Positions 1 to 8,617 of a stretch of DNA of 64,000 nt are shown in pieces. The stretch lies in the NCBI RefSeq assembly GCF_902859895.1, contig NZ_CADIKM010000008.1:62001-126000 (forward strand). Reading direction: 5' to 3'. Within the stretch, counting starts at the first letter, position 1; each line of letters starts with the position of its first letter. Origin of the DNA: Pararobbsia alpina (GTDB taxonomy: Bacteria; Pseudomonadota; Gammaproteobacteria; Burkholderiales; Burkholderiaceae). Position numbers and translations under genes: made by a program. A model generated the notes under the pieces. It saw only the letters and a program-made list of their open reading frames with translations, made no database searches and was not told where the DNA came from.

Positions 1-892
1 ATTCCCGGGGCGGTTCATCCGGGTCAAGCACGAGATCCTGCTTCAGCATGGCGATAAAAGCGTCACGCGCTGGATGGTGCTTCGTTTCCTTGTGCCAAAT
101 GAACAAGTTATCAATGGCATTTAGGTCAGAGAACTCGTAGCCAGCCAGGTTGGTAGCTCGATCGTACTGAAGAAAGATTCCCTTTGGGACCAAAGAGATC
201 CCCGCTCCAGCACTAACACAGCCTACGATCGCGCCGTAGCTCGCATAGCTCACGATTGGCGAATCAAGTCGATGTGTATGCAACCATCGCTCTAAGGCCG
301 CTCGGTAGGGACAACCGTCAGGCCACATAAAGATGGTCTTGCCCTCTACATCCGCAGGCTTTCGCAACGGGCCCATCGACTTCGAGGCGATCAGTACGAG
401 ATCCTCCGTGCAGATCACCGCCGTGTCCAGTCCGGGGCGCTTCACTGACACTGCAATTACAGCACCGTCCAGGCGATGGCGCAACGTGTCCTCCATAAGA
501 CTAGGCCAAGTACCCGTGTTCAACTGCAAATCGACCTGCGGAAATTGCGCGTGGTACTTGGCCAATAGTCGTGGAAGCCGACCGGTTGCGGAGGACTCGA
601 TCGCCCCAATCCGTAGCGTGCCAGACGGCGATGAAGCAGGATCGACTGCCCTCTTGGCTTCGACCACCAGCCCAAGAATTTTCTCGGCATACGCGAGGAA
701 CACTTCTCCGGCTGGAGTGATACACAGGCCTCGCCCATCCCTGTGGAACAACGGCGTTCCGAGTTCCTGCTCCAACGCCTTGATTCGAGCGGTCACGTTC
801 GACGGCACACAGCAAGACTTCTCCGCCGCGCGCGCAACGCTGCCGGTATCTGCAACCGCCTTGAACATCCGTATCTGGCCGAGTTCCATCAT
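1..892 (-). CDS. LysR-family transcriptional regulator (3' end cut by window edge)
   Basis: The frame is open on the minus strand from ATG at 892 to the window edge, about 297 codons, so nearly the whole of a typical 300-residue LysR protein is present. The first 60 residues form the winged helix-turn-helix: the protein opens MMELGQIRMFKAV and continues with SVARAAEKSCCVPSNVTARI and ALEQELGTPLF, the usual LysR recognition-helix pattern. The remainder reads as the periplasmic-binding-protein-like effector domain, starting around TLRIGAIES. A second ATG at 889 is an equally possible start. It is divergent from the gene at 1029 and, by LysR habit, probably controls that gene and itself. The inducer cannot be predicted. 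Several longer frames listed here on either strand are out-of-phase shadows. Confidence 0.85.
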   Translation of the reverse strand, partial: MMELGQIRMFKAVADTGSVARAAEKSCCVPSNVTARIKALEQELGTPLFHRDGRGLCITPAGEVFLAYAEKILGLVVEAKRAVDPASSPSGTLRIGAIESSATGRLPRLLAKYHAQFPQVDLQLNTGTWPSLMEDTLRHRLDGAVIAVSVKRPGLDTAVICTEDLVLIASKSMGPLRKPADVEGKTIFMWPDGCPYRAALERWLHTHRLDSPIVSYASYGAIVGCVSAGAGISLVPKGIFLQYDRATNLAGYEFSDLNAIDNLFIWHKETKHHPARDAFIAMLKQDLVLDPDEPPRE

Positions 893-897
893 TCACA

Positions 898-911
898 ATT
901 AGTGAGCTAAT
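898..911. promoter_or_regulatory. Candidate LysR operator, inverted repeat
   Basis: A perfect inverted repeat, ATTAG-tgag-CTAAT, lies 5 bp upstream of the lysR start inside the 136-bp divergent intergenic region. Position and symmetry fit an autoregulatory LysR site, although its spacing is not exactly the classical T-N11-A. No experiment supports it. Confidence 0.35.
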
Positions 912-1028
912 GGAACATTATAAGTCACTTGTCGAGATATTTGCTCGCTTGCATAGTGCATCGCAATGTCAGAAGGCACTGGTTGAATGTCCGGCCTTTG
1001 TGCGATCCACAACGACGCAGGAGTAAGC

Positions 1029-2003
1029 ATGGATTTTCCAATTAATGATATTTGGATCGCAAGCGCACGCGATCGTAAATCAATGCAAGAATTTGGGAGG
1101 ATTTTCGTATCGGCCCTGCCCAAGCACATTCAAGTTTTGCAAATTCCCGGACGAAGAATTTCCACGGATGCCGCGATAAACTCTCAGCTCGCCAAAATCG
1201 ATAAAATAGTGGAGATTCAGAGGGCGATGCAGGAGGTTCTCGTTGATCCCATCACGCGGCAGGCTGAATCGCATGCTGAAAACACGTTCAAGGCTTTCCT
1301 TGAAAAGAGAAAAGTGGATGTCGGGCTGTTGAAATTCTTAAACGGTTGGTATGGTACTCATAAAACCACAAGTTTAGTATCGGCAAAAATTATAATGCGA
1401 CTGGCAGGAGACGCAATATTCATCCCCCTTGATCAACAGATTGGTTATTGTAAAGCCATGGCTCACATGCACGAGGTCGCCAAGGATGACTTTGGGCTCG
1501 GACATAAGGGGCATGATGGCATGTACATTCATATGACGGCGGCACTAAAAGCAACAGATTGGGCTGAGAATAAATATGAAGTGCTGGAATGCAATGAATT
1601 TTCAGATTTTCTATACGAAACCGGCGTTGCGGAGCACAAGTCTCTATTGAATTCTGATCGCCACAATGAATCGATCTTGAAGGCCATGATGATTTCCATT
1701 GCTTCAAAGATTTGGAATGGGAGGGAGTTCAATTATATTGCCCAATACATCGAGGAAAAGATTATTTCCGTCGATCCAGCTTTGGCCAATGAAGCAACGA
1801 GCATGAGGAACGCAAAAGGATATGTAGCAGGACATGCCGGTGAAGTGGAAAATAAGCACGGACTGCATGCTCTGGCCGCAGCGCAAATCTTTGCCCGCAC
1901 GAGAGGTGTGGAGTTCCGTATCGAGCGCCTCAAGGAAGTTATGCTCGAGTACAACGAACGCGTGGGACGAGCTTTCTGGGCATTGCATCGAGCCCTGATG
2001 TAG
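1029..2003 (+). CDS. Unrecognised helical protein, possibly a heme-oxygenase-like metal oxidase
   Basis: This encodes 324 aa. ATG 1029 is preferred over the start at 987 because AGGAG sits 5 nt upstream of it. The protein appears almost wholly alpha-helical and has no signal peptide or membrane segment. Two clusters of potential metal ligands stand out: E149 with D153/D154, H159 and H162 (HEVAKDDFGLGHKGH), and H269, E272, E274, H277 and H280 (HAGEVENKHGLHAL). Two helices carrying Glu/His sets far apart is the layout of heme-oxygenase-like diiron proteins (CADD, DUF3865 and related). However, the exact H-x3-D-x2-H signature is not present, so the assignment is an inference. GC is clearly lower than in the core genes. 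The EamA transporter gene follows after 119 bp and may handle the product or substrate. Confidence 0.75.
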   Translation: MDFPINDIWIASARDRKSMQEFGRIFVSALPKHIQVLQIPGRRISTDAAINSQLAKIDKIVEIQRAMQEVLVDPITRQAESHAENTFKAFLEKRKVDVGLLKFLNGWYGTHKTTSLVSAKIIMRLAGDAIFIPLDQQIGYCKAMAHMHEVAKDDFGLGHKGHDGMYIHMTAALKATDWAENKYEVLECNEFSDFLYETGVAEHKSLLNSDRHNESILKAMMISIASKIWNGREFNYIAQYIEEKIISVDPALANEATSMRNAKGYVAGHAGEVENKHGLHALAAAQIFARTRGVEFRIERLKEVMLEYNERVGRAFWALHRALM

Positions 2004-2105
2004 TTTGTCTGATAGACATAGGCGATGTTGTGTCGATGTAAACTAAAAGGCCCGTTTCCGTTTAAAGCAGGCTGAATCCATTGGAAATGGAAGGTGGAAG
2101 ATTCT

Positions 2106-2113
2106 AAAGGAGG
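2106..2113 (+). promoter_or_regulatory. Strong ribosome binding site of the EamA gene
   Basis: AAAGGAGG lies 9 nt upstream of ATG 2123. It is one of the best Shine-Dalgarno matches in the window and fixes the start of the transporter. Confidence 0.8.
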
Positions 2114-2122
2114 CCTGCCGTC

Positions 2123-3172
2123 ATGGGAAAATGCAATTCTTCCAATGAAAAAGAGCGTCAGGAACCCGCGTGGAATGAGTTTGATCAATCGATGCATGCA
2201 CACGAGGTTTCGCGCAGCAATGAGACGAAATTGTCAGACCAGGTGGTTTCGATTTGGATGATGGTTTTGTCTTGTTTGTTATTTGCGCTCATGGGCGCAT
2301 TCGTAAAGTTGGCTTCTGCTCACTATTCAATTGGTGAGTTGGTTTTTTATCGCAGTCTAATTGGGCTGATTCTAATGTTGGGGGCGGCTCGCGTGCAACG
2401 TGGCAGCCTGCTCACAAAATATCCCAAGGAGCATTTGCTGCGCAGTTTGTGCGGGGCAGTCGCCTTGTCCCTGTGGTTCTATTCGATTGGGAAGCTGCCT
2501 TTGGCGATGGCCATGACCCTTAATTATACTGCCCCCATCTGGATGGTTTTATTTGTGATTATCAGCGCGCAGTTAAAAGGTTATCGCAAAGTTAGCCCTT
2601 TTATGCCGATTGCTGTCACCGTTGGTTTCGGAGGTGTTATCTGCATTCTGCAACCCACGCTTCAGGATAACCAGTGGTGGGGTGGGTCTGTTGGGCTGCT
2701 TTCGGGAATCGTGTCGGCTATCGCTTTTTTGCAAGTCGCGGCGTTGGGGAAATTGGGCGAGCCAGGATACCGTGTTGTATTCTATTTTTCTTTGGTGGGC
2801 ATGATTATTGGTGTTGCTACCGTTATGCTTGAAGGAGGATTTACTTCTCACACTTTTAAAAGTATCTTGATGCTGCTTGCCATGGGCGTGCTGGCTGCTG
2901 GGGCCCAGTGGTCATTGACCTATGCGTTTTCAAATGGTAAGACTTTGGTCAACGCCAGCTTGCAATATTTGACTATTGCTTTTTCCAGCGTATTGGGAGG
3001 GCTAATTTTTGGAGATCAAATTACACTCATGGGAATTTACGGCATGATCCTGGTCGTAGTATCGGGGGTCATGGCTGCATATTTTCGAAGCAAGACAAGT
3101 TGCTATGACCCTGACGCAAGAAATACTCCGCACGGATTCACGCGGTCACTGCAACACCCTATTGATAAGTGA
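2123..3172 (+). CDS. EamA/DMT-superfamily membrane transporter
   Basis: A 349-aa protein with about 40 hydrophilic N-terminal residues followed by roughly ten hydrophobic segments arranged as two EamA repeats. The first repeat runs from about MMVLSCLLFALMGAFVKL to the loop near residue 170. The second begins near LLSGIVSAIAFLQVAALGK. The repeat hallmark of a short loop after helix 3 with YNYTAP/LNYTAPIWM-like sequence is present (TLNYTAPIWM). Members of the drug/metabolite transporter superfamily mostly export amino acids and small metabolites from the inner membrane; the substrate here is unknown. Like its upstream neighbour it is AT-rich compared with the chromosome and belongs to the same transferred cassette. 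The 119-bp gap upstream could hold its own promoter. Confidence 0.88.
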   Translation: MGKCNSSNEKERQEPAWNEFDQSMHAHEVSRSNETKLSDQVVSIWMMVLSCLLFALMGAFVKLASAHYSIGELVFYRSLIGLILMLGAARVQRGSLLTKYPKEHLLRSLCGAVALSLWFYSIGKLPLAMAMTLNYTAPIWMVLFVIISAQLKGYRKVSPFMPIAVTVGFGGVICILQPTLQDNQWWGGSVGLLSGIVSAIAFLQVAALGKLGEPGYRVVFYFSLVGMIIGVATVMLEGGFTSHTFKSILMLLAMGVLAAGAQWSLTYAFSNGKTLVNASLQYLTIAFSSVLGGLIFGDQITLMGIYGMILVVVSGVMAAYFRSKTSCYDPDARNTPHGFTRSLQHPIDK

Positions 3173-3209
3173 ATGATGGAGGTGTGCAACGGCGAGCCTG
3201 GACGGTGCC

Positions 3210-3377
3210 ATGACTGCGGAGAGGAACGCCCGGATCTGGGGCAGCTATGGCGAAGGGGTCTTGGCAGGCTACACGCAGCGTCAGCTAAACGACGTCGCCG
3301 CCAAGCTGAACTCCCGCTCCAGATAAACTTTGGAATTCAGAACGTCGGCGGAGGCGCTGGATAGCGTGTTCCAGTGA
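3210..3377 (+). pseudogene. IS30-family transposase C-terminal remnant with an internal stop
   Basis: Reading from 3210, the frame gives a tail resembling IS30 transposase C-termini: YTQRQLNDVAAKLNSRSR, a TAA at 3324-3326, and then, in the same frame, TLEFRTSAEALDSVFQ before TGA at 3375-3377. Intact IS30 transposases end with sequence like LNxRPRKTLGFxTPAEAL, so the TAA appears to be a nonsense mutation at the Lys position. The segment upstream of about 3258 no longer aligns. No terminal inverted repeats are visible. It marks the boundary between the AT-rich cassette and the core chromosome. Recognition is by eye, without alignment. Confidence 0.6.
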
Positions 3378-3396
3378 CCACGTGCATCCGCAGCTC

Positions 3397-4140
3397 TTAC
3401 AGGTAGAACATCCGGTCGTCGTCGCTCTTGGCGGGTACTTCGGTCGGCGCGCCACGTTCCTCGTAGAACTCGAGCACGTGCGACAGCACTTCGTCAGGAT
3501 CGTCGGTGACTTTCATGAGATCGATGTCGTTCGGGCCGATCAAGCCCATCGGCACGAGCGAATCCTTGAACCAGCCGAGGAGGCCCGCCCAGAAGGTCGA
3601 GCCGACCAGGATGATCGGCACGTGGCGCGACTTCTTGGTCTGGATCAGCGTCAGCACTTCGGCAAGCTCGTCGAGCGTGCCGAAGCCGCCGGGCATCACG
3701 ATGACCGCGTCCGAGTTCTTGACGAACGTCACCTTGCGCGTGAAGAAGTGCCTGAAACGCAGGGAGATGTCCTGCCATTGATTGCCGTGCTGCTCGTGCG
3801 GCAACTCGATGTTCAGGCCGACCGACGGCGCCTTGCCCGCGTGCGCACCCTTGTTGGCCGCCTCCATGATGCCGGGGCCGCCGCCTGAGATTACCGCGAA
3901 GCCCGCATCCGAGAGCTTGCGCGCGATCTGGACCGTGAGTTTGTAGTACTCGCTGTTCGTCTTGATCCGGGCCGAGCCATAGATGCTGACCGCCGGCCGG
4001 ATCTCCGACAGGTACTCGGTCGCCTCGATGAACTCTGCCATAATCGTGAACATTTGCCACGACGCGCGGGCTTTCTTGGCTGTCGCCCTCTCTTGATCTG
4101 CAATTGATCGCAGACTCGGAATCACTTTTCTCTTGTTCAT
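3397..4140 (-). CDS. LOG-family (TIGR00730) nucleotide 5'-monophosphate phosphoribohydrolase-like protein
   Basis: A 247-aa Rossmann-like protein. GGGPGIMEAAN and PGGFGTLDE are the two signature motifs of the LOG/lysine-decarboxylase-like family, whose characterised members cleave nucleoside monophosphates such as cytokinin ribotides to base plus ribose 5-phosphate. ATG 4140 (MNKRKVIPSL) is chosen. A farther in-frame ATG at 4152 would run into polA. The start abuts polA exactly, with the two ATGs sharing the palindrome CATATG, so there is no intergenic room for a promoter on either side. The physiological substrate is not predictable, since the family name is often wrongly rendered as lysine decarboxylase. 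Confidence 0.88.
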   Translation of the reverse strand: MNKRKVIPSLRSIADQERATAKKARASWQMFTIMAEFIEATEYLSEIRPAVSIYGSARIKTNSEYYKLTVQIARKLSDAGFAVISGGGPGIMEAANKGAHAGKAPSVGLNIELPHEQHGNQWQDISLRFRHFFTRKVTFVKNSDAVIVMPGGFGTLDELAEVLTLIQTKKSRHVPIILVGSTFWAGLLGWFKDSLVPMGLIGPNDIDLMKVTDDPDEVLSHVLEFYEERGAPTEVPAKSDDDRMFYL

Positions 4141-7002
4141 ATGTCTGTACAACCCAACCTGGACGGTAAGACCCTCTTATTGGTCGACGGTTCGAGCTAC
4201 CTGTATCGGGCGTATCACGCGATGCCCGATCTTCGCGGGCCGGACGGCGAGCCGACTGGTGCGCTGTACGGGATCATCAATATGCTTAGACGTCTGCGCA
4301 AGGAATACGCTGCAGAGTATAGCGCGTGCGTATTCGACGCTAAAGGAAAGACGTTTCGCGATGCGATCTATGCCGACTACAAGGCGCATCGCCCGCCGAT
4401 GCCCGATGACCTCGCGCGCCAGGTCGAGCCGATTCATATCGCGGTGCGCGGGCTCGGCTGGCCGCTCGTGATGGTCGACGGCGTCGAGGCCGACGATGTG
4501 ATCGGCACCCTCTCGCGGCGCGCTGAAATGGCCGGCATGAAGGTCATCGTGTCGACCGGCGACAAGGATCTCGCGCAGCTCGTGACCGACCATGTGACGC
4601 TCGTCAATACGATGAGCAACGAGACGCTCGATCCGGCCGGCGTGACTGCGAAATTCGGCGTACCGCCGAACCGGATCATCGACTATCTGTCGTTGATCGG
4701 CGATACGGTCGACAACGTGCCCGGCGTCGACAAGTGCGGTCCCAAGACGGCTGTCAAGTGGCTCACGCAGTTCGACTCGCTCGACGGCGTGATCGAACAT
4801 GCGGCCGAGATCAAGGGGGCGGTCGGCGACAACCTGCGCCGCGCACTCGAGTTCCTGCCGACCGCGCGCAAGCTCGTTACGGTCGATACGGACTGCGATC
4901 TGACACCGCACGTCGAGACCATCGAGGCCTCACTCGAGACGCGTCCCGAAGCGGCCGACCAGATGCGTGAGGTGTTCAAGCGTCATGGCTTCAAGACCTG
5001 GCTGCGCGAGATCGATGCGGCCGCGCAGAGCGGACTCGGTTTTGCCGATGCGGGCGCAGGGGCCGCATCGGGTGCGTCGGGGGAAACAGGCGCATCGGGC
5101 GTATCAACTGCGACAGACACGGGTTGGGTCAATGGCACACAGGCCGCGCAAGCCGTCGGACCGGGCCAGCTCGAACTCATACCGGCCGCGGAGATCGAGA
5201 AACGCTATGTGGCGATCCAGACCTGGGAGCAGTTCGACACCTGGCTTGCCAGGATCGAGGTTGCGAAACTGACCTCGCTCGATACCGAAACGACTTCGCT
5301 CGAACCCCTGCATGCGCGCCTCGTCGGCCTCTCCCTGTCGGTCGAGCCGGGCGAGGCGGCCTATCTGCCGCTATCGCATCGCGGCCCCGATGCGCCGACG
5401 CAACTGCCGATCGATGAAGTCCTCGCGAAACTCAAGCCCTGGTTCGAGAATCCCGCGCGCCGCAAGCTCGGCCAGAACCTCAAATACGACGAACACGTGC
5501 TGGCGAACCACGGGATTCGTCTCGCGGGCGTCGAACACGACACGCTGCTCCAGTCGTATGTGGTCGAGTCGCATCGTCCGCACGACATGGACGGCATGGC
5601 ACTGCGCCATCTCGGGCTCAAGACGATCAAGTATGAGGATGTCTGCGGCAAAGGTGCCTCGCAGATCGGTTTCGACGAAGTCGCACTCGAGCAGGCCAGT
5701 CACTACGCGGCGGAAGACGCGGACATCACGCTGCGCTTGCATCAGTACCTCTATCCGCTGGTCGCGAAGGCGCCCAAGCTGCTTGAGGTCTATCGCGATA
5801 TCGAGATGCGGGTCGCACGTGTGTTGTGGGCCGTCGAACGCAATGGCGTGTTGATCGATGCCGCGCTGCTCGAGAACCAGAGCGGCGAGATCGGCGCGAA
5901 GCTGATCCAGCTCGAGGCTCAGGCGCACGAACTCGCGGGCGGCGAGTTCAATCTGAATTCGCCCAAGCAGATCGGCGAGATCTTCTTCGAGAAGCTCAAG
6001 CTGCCGGTCATCAAGAAGACGCCGAGCGGTTCGCCGTCGACCGACGAAGAAGTCCTGCAGAAGCTCGCGGAGGACTATCCGCTGCCGAAGCTGCTGCTCG
6101 ACTACCGGGGTCTTTCGAAGCTCAAGTCGACCTACACCGACAAACTGCCGAAGATGATCAATTCGCGGACCGGGCGCGTGCATACGAACTATGCGCAGGC
6201 CGTCGCCGTTACGGGGCGACTCGCCTCGAACGATCCGAACCTGCAGAACATTCCGGTACGCACGCAGGAGGGCCGCCGGATTCGCGAAGCGTTTATTGCC
6301 CCCGCGGGCAGCCGCATCGTATCGGCCGACTATTCGCAGATCGAATTGCGGATCATGGCGCACATCTCCGGTGACGAGAACCTGCTGCGAGCGTTTGCAC
6401 AGGGCGAGGACATTCACCGCGCCACAGCCGGCGAGATCTTCGGCGTCACGCCGCTCGAAGTGAACGCCGATCAGCGGCGCGTCGCGAAGACGATCAACTT
6501 CGGCCTGATCTACGGGATGAGCGCGTTCGGCCTCGCATCGAACCTTGGCATCGCACGCGATGCGGCCAAGCTCTATATCGACCGCTACTTCACGCGTTAT
6601 CCGGGTGTCGCCGCCTATATGGAAGAGACCCGCCAGAACGCGCGTGCGCACGGCTATGTCGAGACCGTGTTCGGGCGCCGCCTCTGGTTGCCGGAGATCA
6701 ACGGCGGCAATGGCCCGCGGCGGCAGGCGGCGGAACGCGCGGCGATCAATGCGCCCATGCAGGGGACCGCGGCCGACCTGATCAAGCTCTCGATGATCGC
6801 TGTGCAAGGCTGGCTCGAAACCGCGCAGCGGCGCAGCAAGATGATCATGCAGGTCCATGATGAACTGGTGCTCGAGGTGCCGGACGAAGAATTCGACGAG
6901 GTCCGGGTGAAGTTGCCCGAGCTCATGTGTGGTGTCGCCCAACTCAAGGTGCCGCTCGTGGCCGAGGTCGGATCGGGTGCAAACTGGGAAGAGGCGCATT
7001 GA
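4141..7002 (+). CDS. polA: DNA polymerase I
   Basis: A 953-aa protein with all three Pol I domains. The 5'-3' flap exonuclease covers about residues 1-300 (LLVDGSSYLYRAYHA; STGDKDLAQLV). An Ala/Gly/Ser-rich linker covers about 300-345. The 3'-5' proofreading domain has an intact D381-x-E383 (LDTETTSL), so proofreading should be active. The polymerase domain runs from about 550 to the end, with motif A around D730 (ADYSQIELR), the O-helix RRVAKTINFGLIYG and motif C VHDELVLEVP around D907. It fills gaps and removes primers in replication and repair. There is no Shine-Dalgarno upstream, because the preceding bases are the first codons of the divergent LOG gene. The long antisense frame across this gene is a GC-bias shadow. 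Confidence 0.98.
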   Translation: MSVQPNLDGKTLLLVDGSSYLYRAYHAMPDLRGPDGEPTGALYGIINMLRRLRKEYAAEYSACVFDAKGKTFRDAIYADYKAHRPPMPDDLARQVEPIHIAVRGLGWPLVMVDGVEADDVIGTLSRRAEMAGMKVIVSTGDKDLAQLVTDHVTLVNTMSNETLDPAGVTAKFGVPPNRIIDYLSLIGDTVDNVPGVDKCGPKTAVKWLTQFDSLDGVIEHAAEIKGAVGDNLRRALEFLPTARKLVTVDTDCDLTPHVETIEASLETRPEAADQMREVFKRHGFKTWLREIDAAAQSGLGFADAGAGAASGASGETGASGVSTATDTGWVNGTQAAQAVGPGQLELIPAAEIEKRYVAIQTWEQFDTWLARIEVAKLTSLDTETTSLEPLHARLVGLSLSVEPGEAAYLPLSHRGPDAPTQLPIDEVLAKLKPWFENPARRKLGQNLKYDEHVLANHGIRLAGVEHDTLLQSYVVESHRPHDMDGMALRHLGLKTIKYEDVCGKGASQIGFDEVALEQASHYAAEDADITLRLHQYLYPLVAKAPKLLEVYRDIEMRVARVLWAVERNGVLIDAALLENQSGEIGAKLIQLEAQAHELAGGEFNLNSPKQIGEIFFEKLKLPVIKKTPSGSPSTDEEVLQKLAEDYPLPKLLLDYRGLSKLKSTYTDKLPKMINSRTGRVHTNYAQAVAVTGRLASNDPNLQNIPVRTQEGRRIREAFIAPAGSRIVSADYSQIELRIMAHISGDENLLRAFAQGEDIHRATAGEIFGVTPLEVNADQRRVAKTINFGLIYGMSAFGLASNLGIARDAAKLYIDRYFTRYPGVAAYMEETRQNARAHGYVETVFGRRLWLPEINGGNGPRRQAAERAAINAPMQGTAADLIKLSMIAVQGWLETAQRRSKMIMQVHDELVLEVPDEEFDEVRVKLPELMCGVAQLKVPLVAEVGSGANWEEAH

Positions 7003-7079
7003 ACAGGCGGTCGGCTGATATCCGGGAGGGCGGCTGAGTCTGTCAGGTCATTCGTCATGACGTGAAGCGGAGGGTGAAG

Positions 7080-8459
7080 ATGCGACGGATCATAGTGGTG
7101 GGCGGGGGCGCAGGCGGCCTTGAACTGGTGACGCGTCTGGGCGACCGGCTCGGCGCCCGCGCGCGGCAGCCGCGGGCTGAGATCGTCCTGGTGGACCGGG
7201 ATCCAACCCATATCTGGAAACCCCTGCTTCATGAAGTCGCGGCGGGCAGCATGGATCCATTCACCCATCAGCTCGAGTATGCCGCGCAGGCTCGCTGGCA
7301 TGGCTTCGAGTTTCAGCAGGGGGAACTCATTGGCCTCGATCGTGCGAACCGCGTGATCCGAATCGGCGCATTGACCGATGAAGACGGCGCTGCGCTGCTG
7401 CCGGCTCGCGAATTGCGCTATGACACGCTGGTGATCGCGATCGGCAGCACCACGCATTTCTTCGGTGTGCCCGGCGCGGAAGACCATGCGATTGCACTCG
7501 ATACCCCCGAGCAGGCTGAACGCTTTCGGCGACGCATGATCTCGCAGTGCATCCGGGCGCAATATCGGCGCGCCAGCGGTGCGGCTGACGACGATGTTGC
7601 ACGACCGGACGTTGCCCGCGACGGGGCCTCGATCGCGCCGTCCGGCGAGCATCCCAAGGTCAGAGTCGCGATCATTGGCGGCGGGGCGACCGGGGTCGAG
7701 CTGTCCGCCGAACTACGCAATACGGCCCAGGTGCTCGCGGCATATGGCTTGCACGATGTCGATCCCGCTTACGATGTTTCGATCACACTCGTCGAGGCCG
7801 GCCCGCGGTTGCTGCCCGCACTGTCCGAACGTCTTTCCGAAGAAACGCGCAAGCTGCTGACCAAGCTCGGCGTGACCGTCATGACGGGGGCGCGCGTCGA
7901 AGCCGTCGAGGCGGGCGGCTTGCGGCTACCGGACGGGGATCTGCTGCCGGCCGATCTGATCGTGTGGGCCGCGGGCATCAAGGCGCCTGCGATTCTCGGA
8001 CAACTCGACGGCCTCGCCACGAACCGGCTCGGCCAGCTTCTCGTGCGCGAGTCATTGCAGACCGAAGCCGACGATGCGATTTTCGCGCTCGGGGATTGCG
8101 CAAGTTGTCCGTGGGCCGGCACCGGCAAGACCGTGCCGCCTCGCGCACAGGCGGCCCACCAGCAGGCGAGTTTTCTGTTCGAGGCCTTGCTGCGGCAAAT
8201 GGACGGCAAGCCCTTGCAAACCTTTAGCTACCGCGACCTCGGCTCACTCGTCTCGCTGGGCCGCTTCAGCGCGGTTGGCAGCCTGATGGGCGGCCTGATC
8301 GGGGGGAGCATGTTCGTCGAGGGTATGTTCGCGCGGCTCATGTACAGCTCGCTCTACCGGCTCCATATCGTCGCATTGCATGGCTTTGCGCGCATGGCAC
8401 TCGACACCGTCGCGCACTGGCTGCGCCGCTCGACCATGCCGAGGGTCAAGCTCCACTAG
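7080..8459 (+). CDS. ndh: Type II NADH dehydrogenase-like FAD oxidoreductase
   Basis: A 459-aa flavoprotein of the pyridine nucleotide-disulphide oxidoreductase class. The N-terminal FAD-binding fold has GGGAGGLELVTRL. The phrase DPTHIWKPLLHEVAAG is typical of NDH-2. A second dinucleotide fold binds NAD(P)H (VAIIGGGATGVELSAEL), and the FAD-contact motif near the end is AIFALGDCASC. The C-terminal 60 residues contain an amphipathic segment, as expected for a monotopic membrane enzyme passing electrons from NADH to quinone without proton pumping. The start is ATG 7080 because GGAGG lies 6 nt upstream; the in-frame GTG at 7062 would place that Shine-Dalgarno inside the gene. The gene symbol is by family resemblance. 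Confidence 0.88.
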   Translation: MRRIIVVGGGAGGLELVTRLGDRLGARARQPRAEIVLVDRDPTHIWKPLLHEVAAGSMDPFTHQLEYAAQARWHGFEFQQGELIGLDRANRVIRIGALTDEDGAALLPARELRYDTLVIAIGSTTHFFGVPGAEDHAIALDTPEQAERFRRRMISQCIRAQYRRASGAADDDVARPDVARDGASIAPSGEHPKVRVAIIGGGATGVELSAELRNTAQVLAAYGLHDVDPAYDVSITLVEAGPRLLPALSERLSEETRKLLTKLGVTVMTGARVEAVEAGGLRLPDGDLLPADLIVWAAGIKAPAILGQLDGLATNRLGQLLVRESLQTEADDAIFALGDCASCPWAGTGKTVPPRAQAAHQQASFLFEALLRQMDGKPLQTFSYRDLGSLVSLGRFSAVGSLMGGLIGGSMFVEGMFARLMYSSLYRLHIVALHGFARMALDTVAHWLRRSTMPRVKLH

Positions 8460-8542
8460 GGCGTCGGCTCGCATCGCACGCATGGGCCGACGCGAATGAT
8501 ATCGGCCGGGGCGATGCCTGCCTGGTCGATATCGACCGCCAC

Positions 8543-8590
8543 GAGGCGGCCTTTCGGCCTTGTAGAGCGGCCGGGGCCTATGCGGCCCCC
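8543..8590. terminator. Paired GC-rich hairpins between convergent genes
   Basis: Two hairpins lie in the 158-bp gap between the converging ndh and sulfurtransferase genes. GGCC-ttt(c)-GGCC lies near 8547-8560, and GGGGCC-tatgc-GGCCCC at 8573-8589. Neither has a T tract, so a terminator role rests on position only. Confidence 0.35.
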
Positions 8591-8617
8591 AAGCGATGGG
8601 CTCCTGCCTCGATCCCT

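Noticed and set aside
333-902. Plus-strand 189-codon frame
   Set aside because: Opposite-strand shadow of the LysR gene, which has clear helix-turn-helix sequence in its own frame.
5371-6999. Antisense open frame of 542 codons over polA
   Set aside because: Shadow of polA produced by GC bias.
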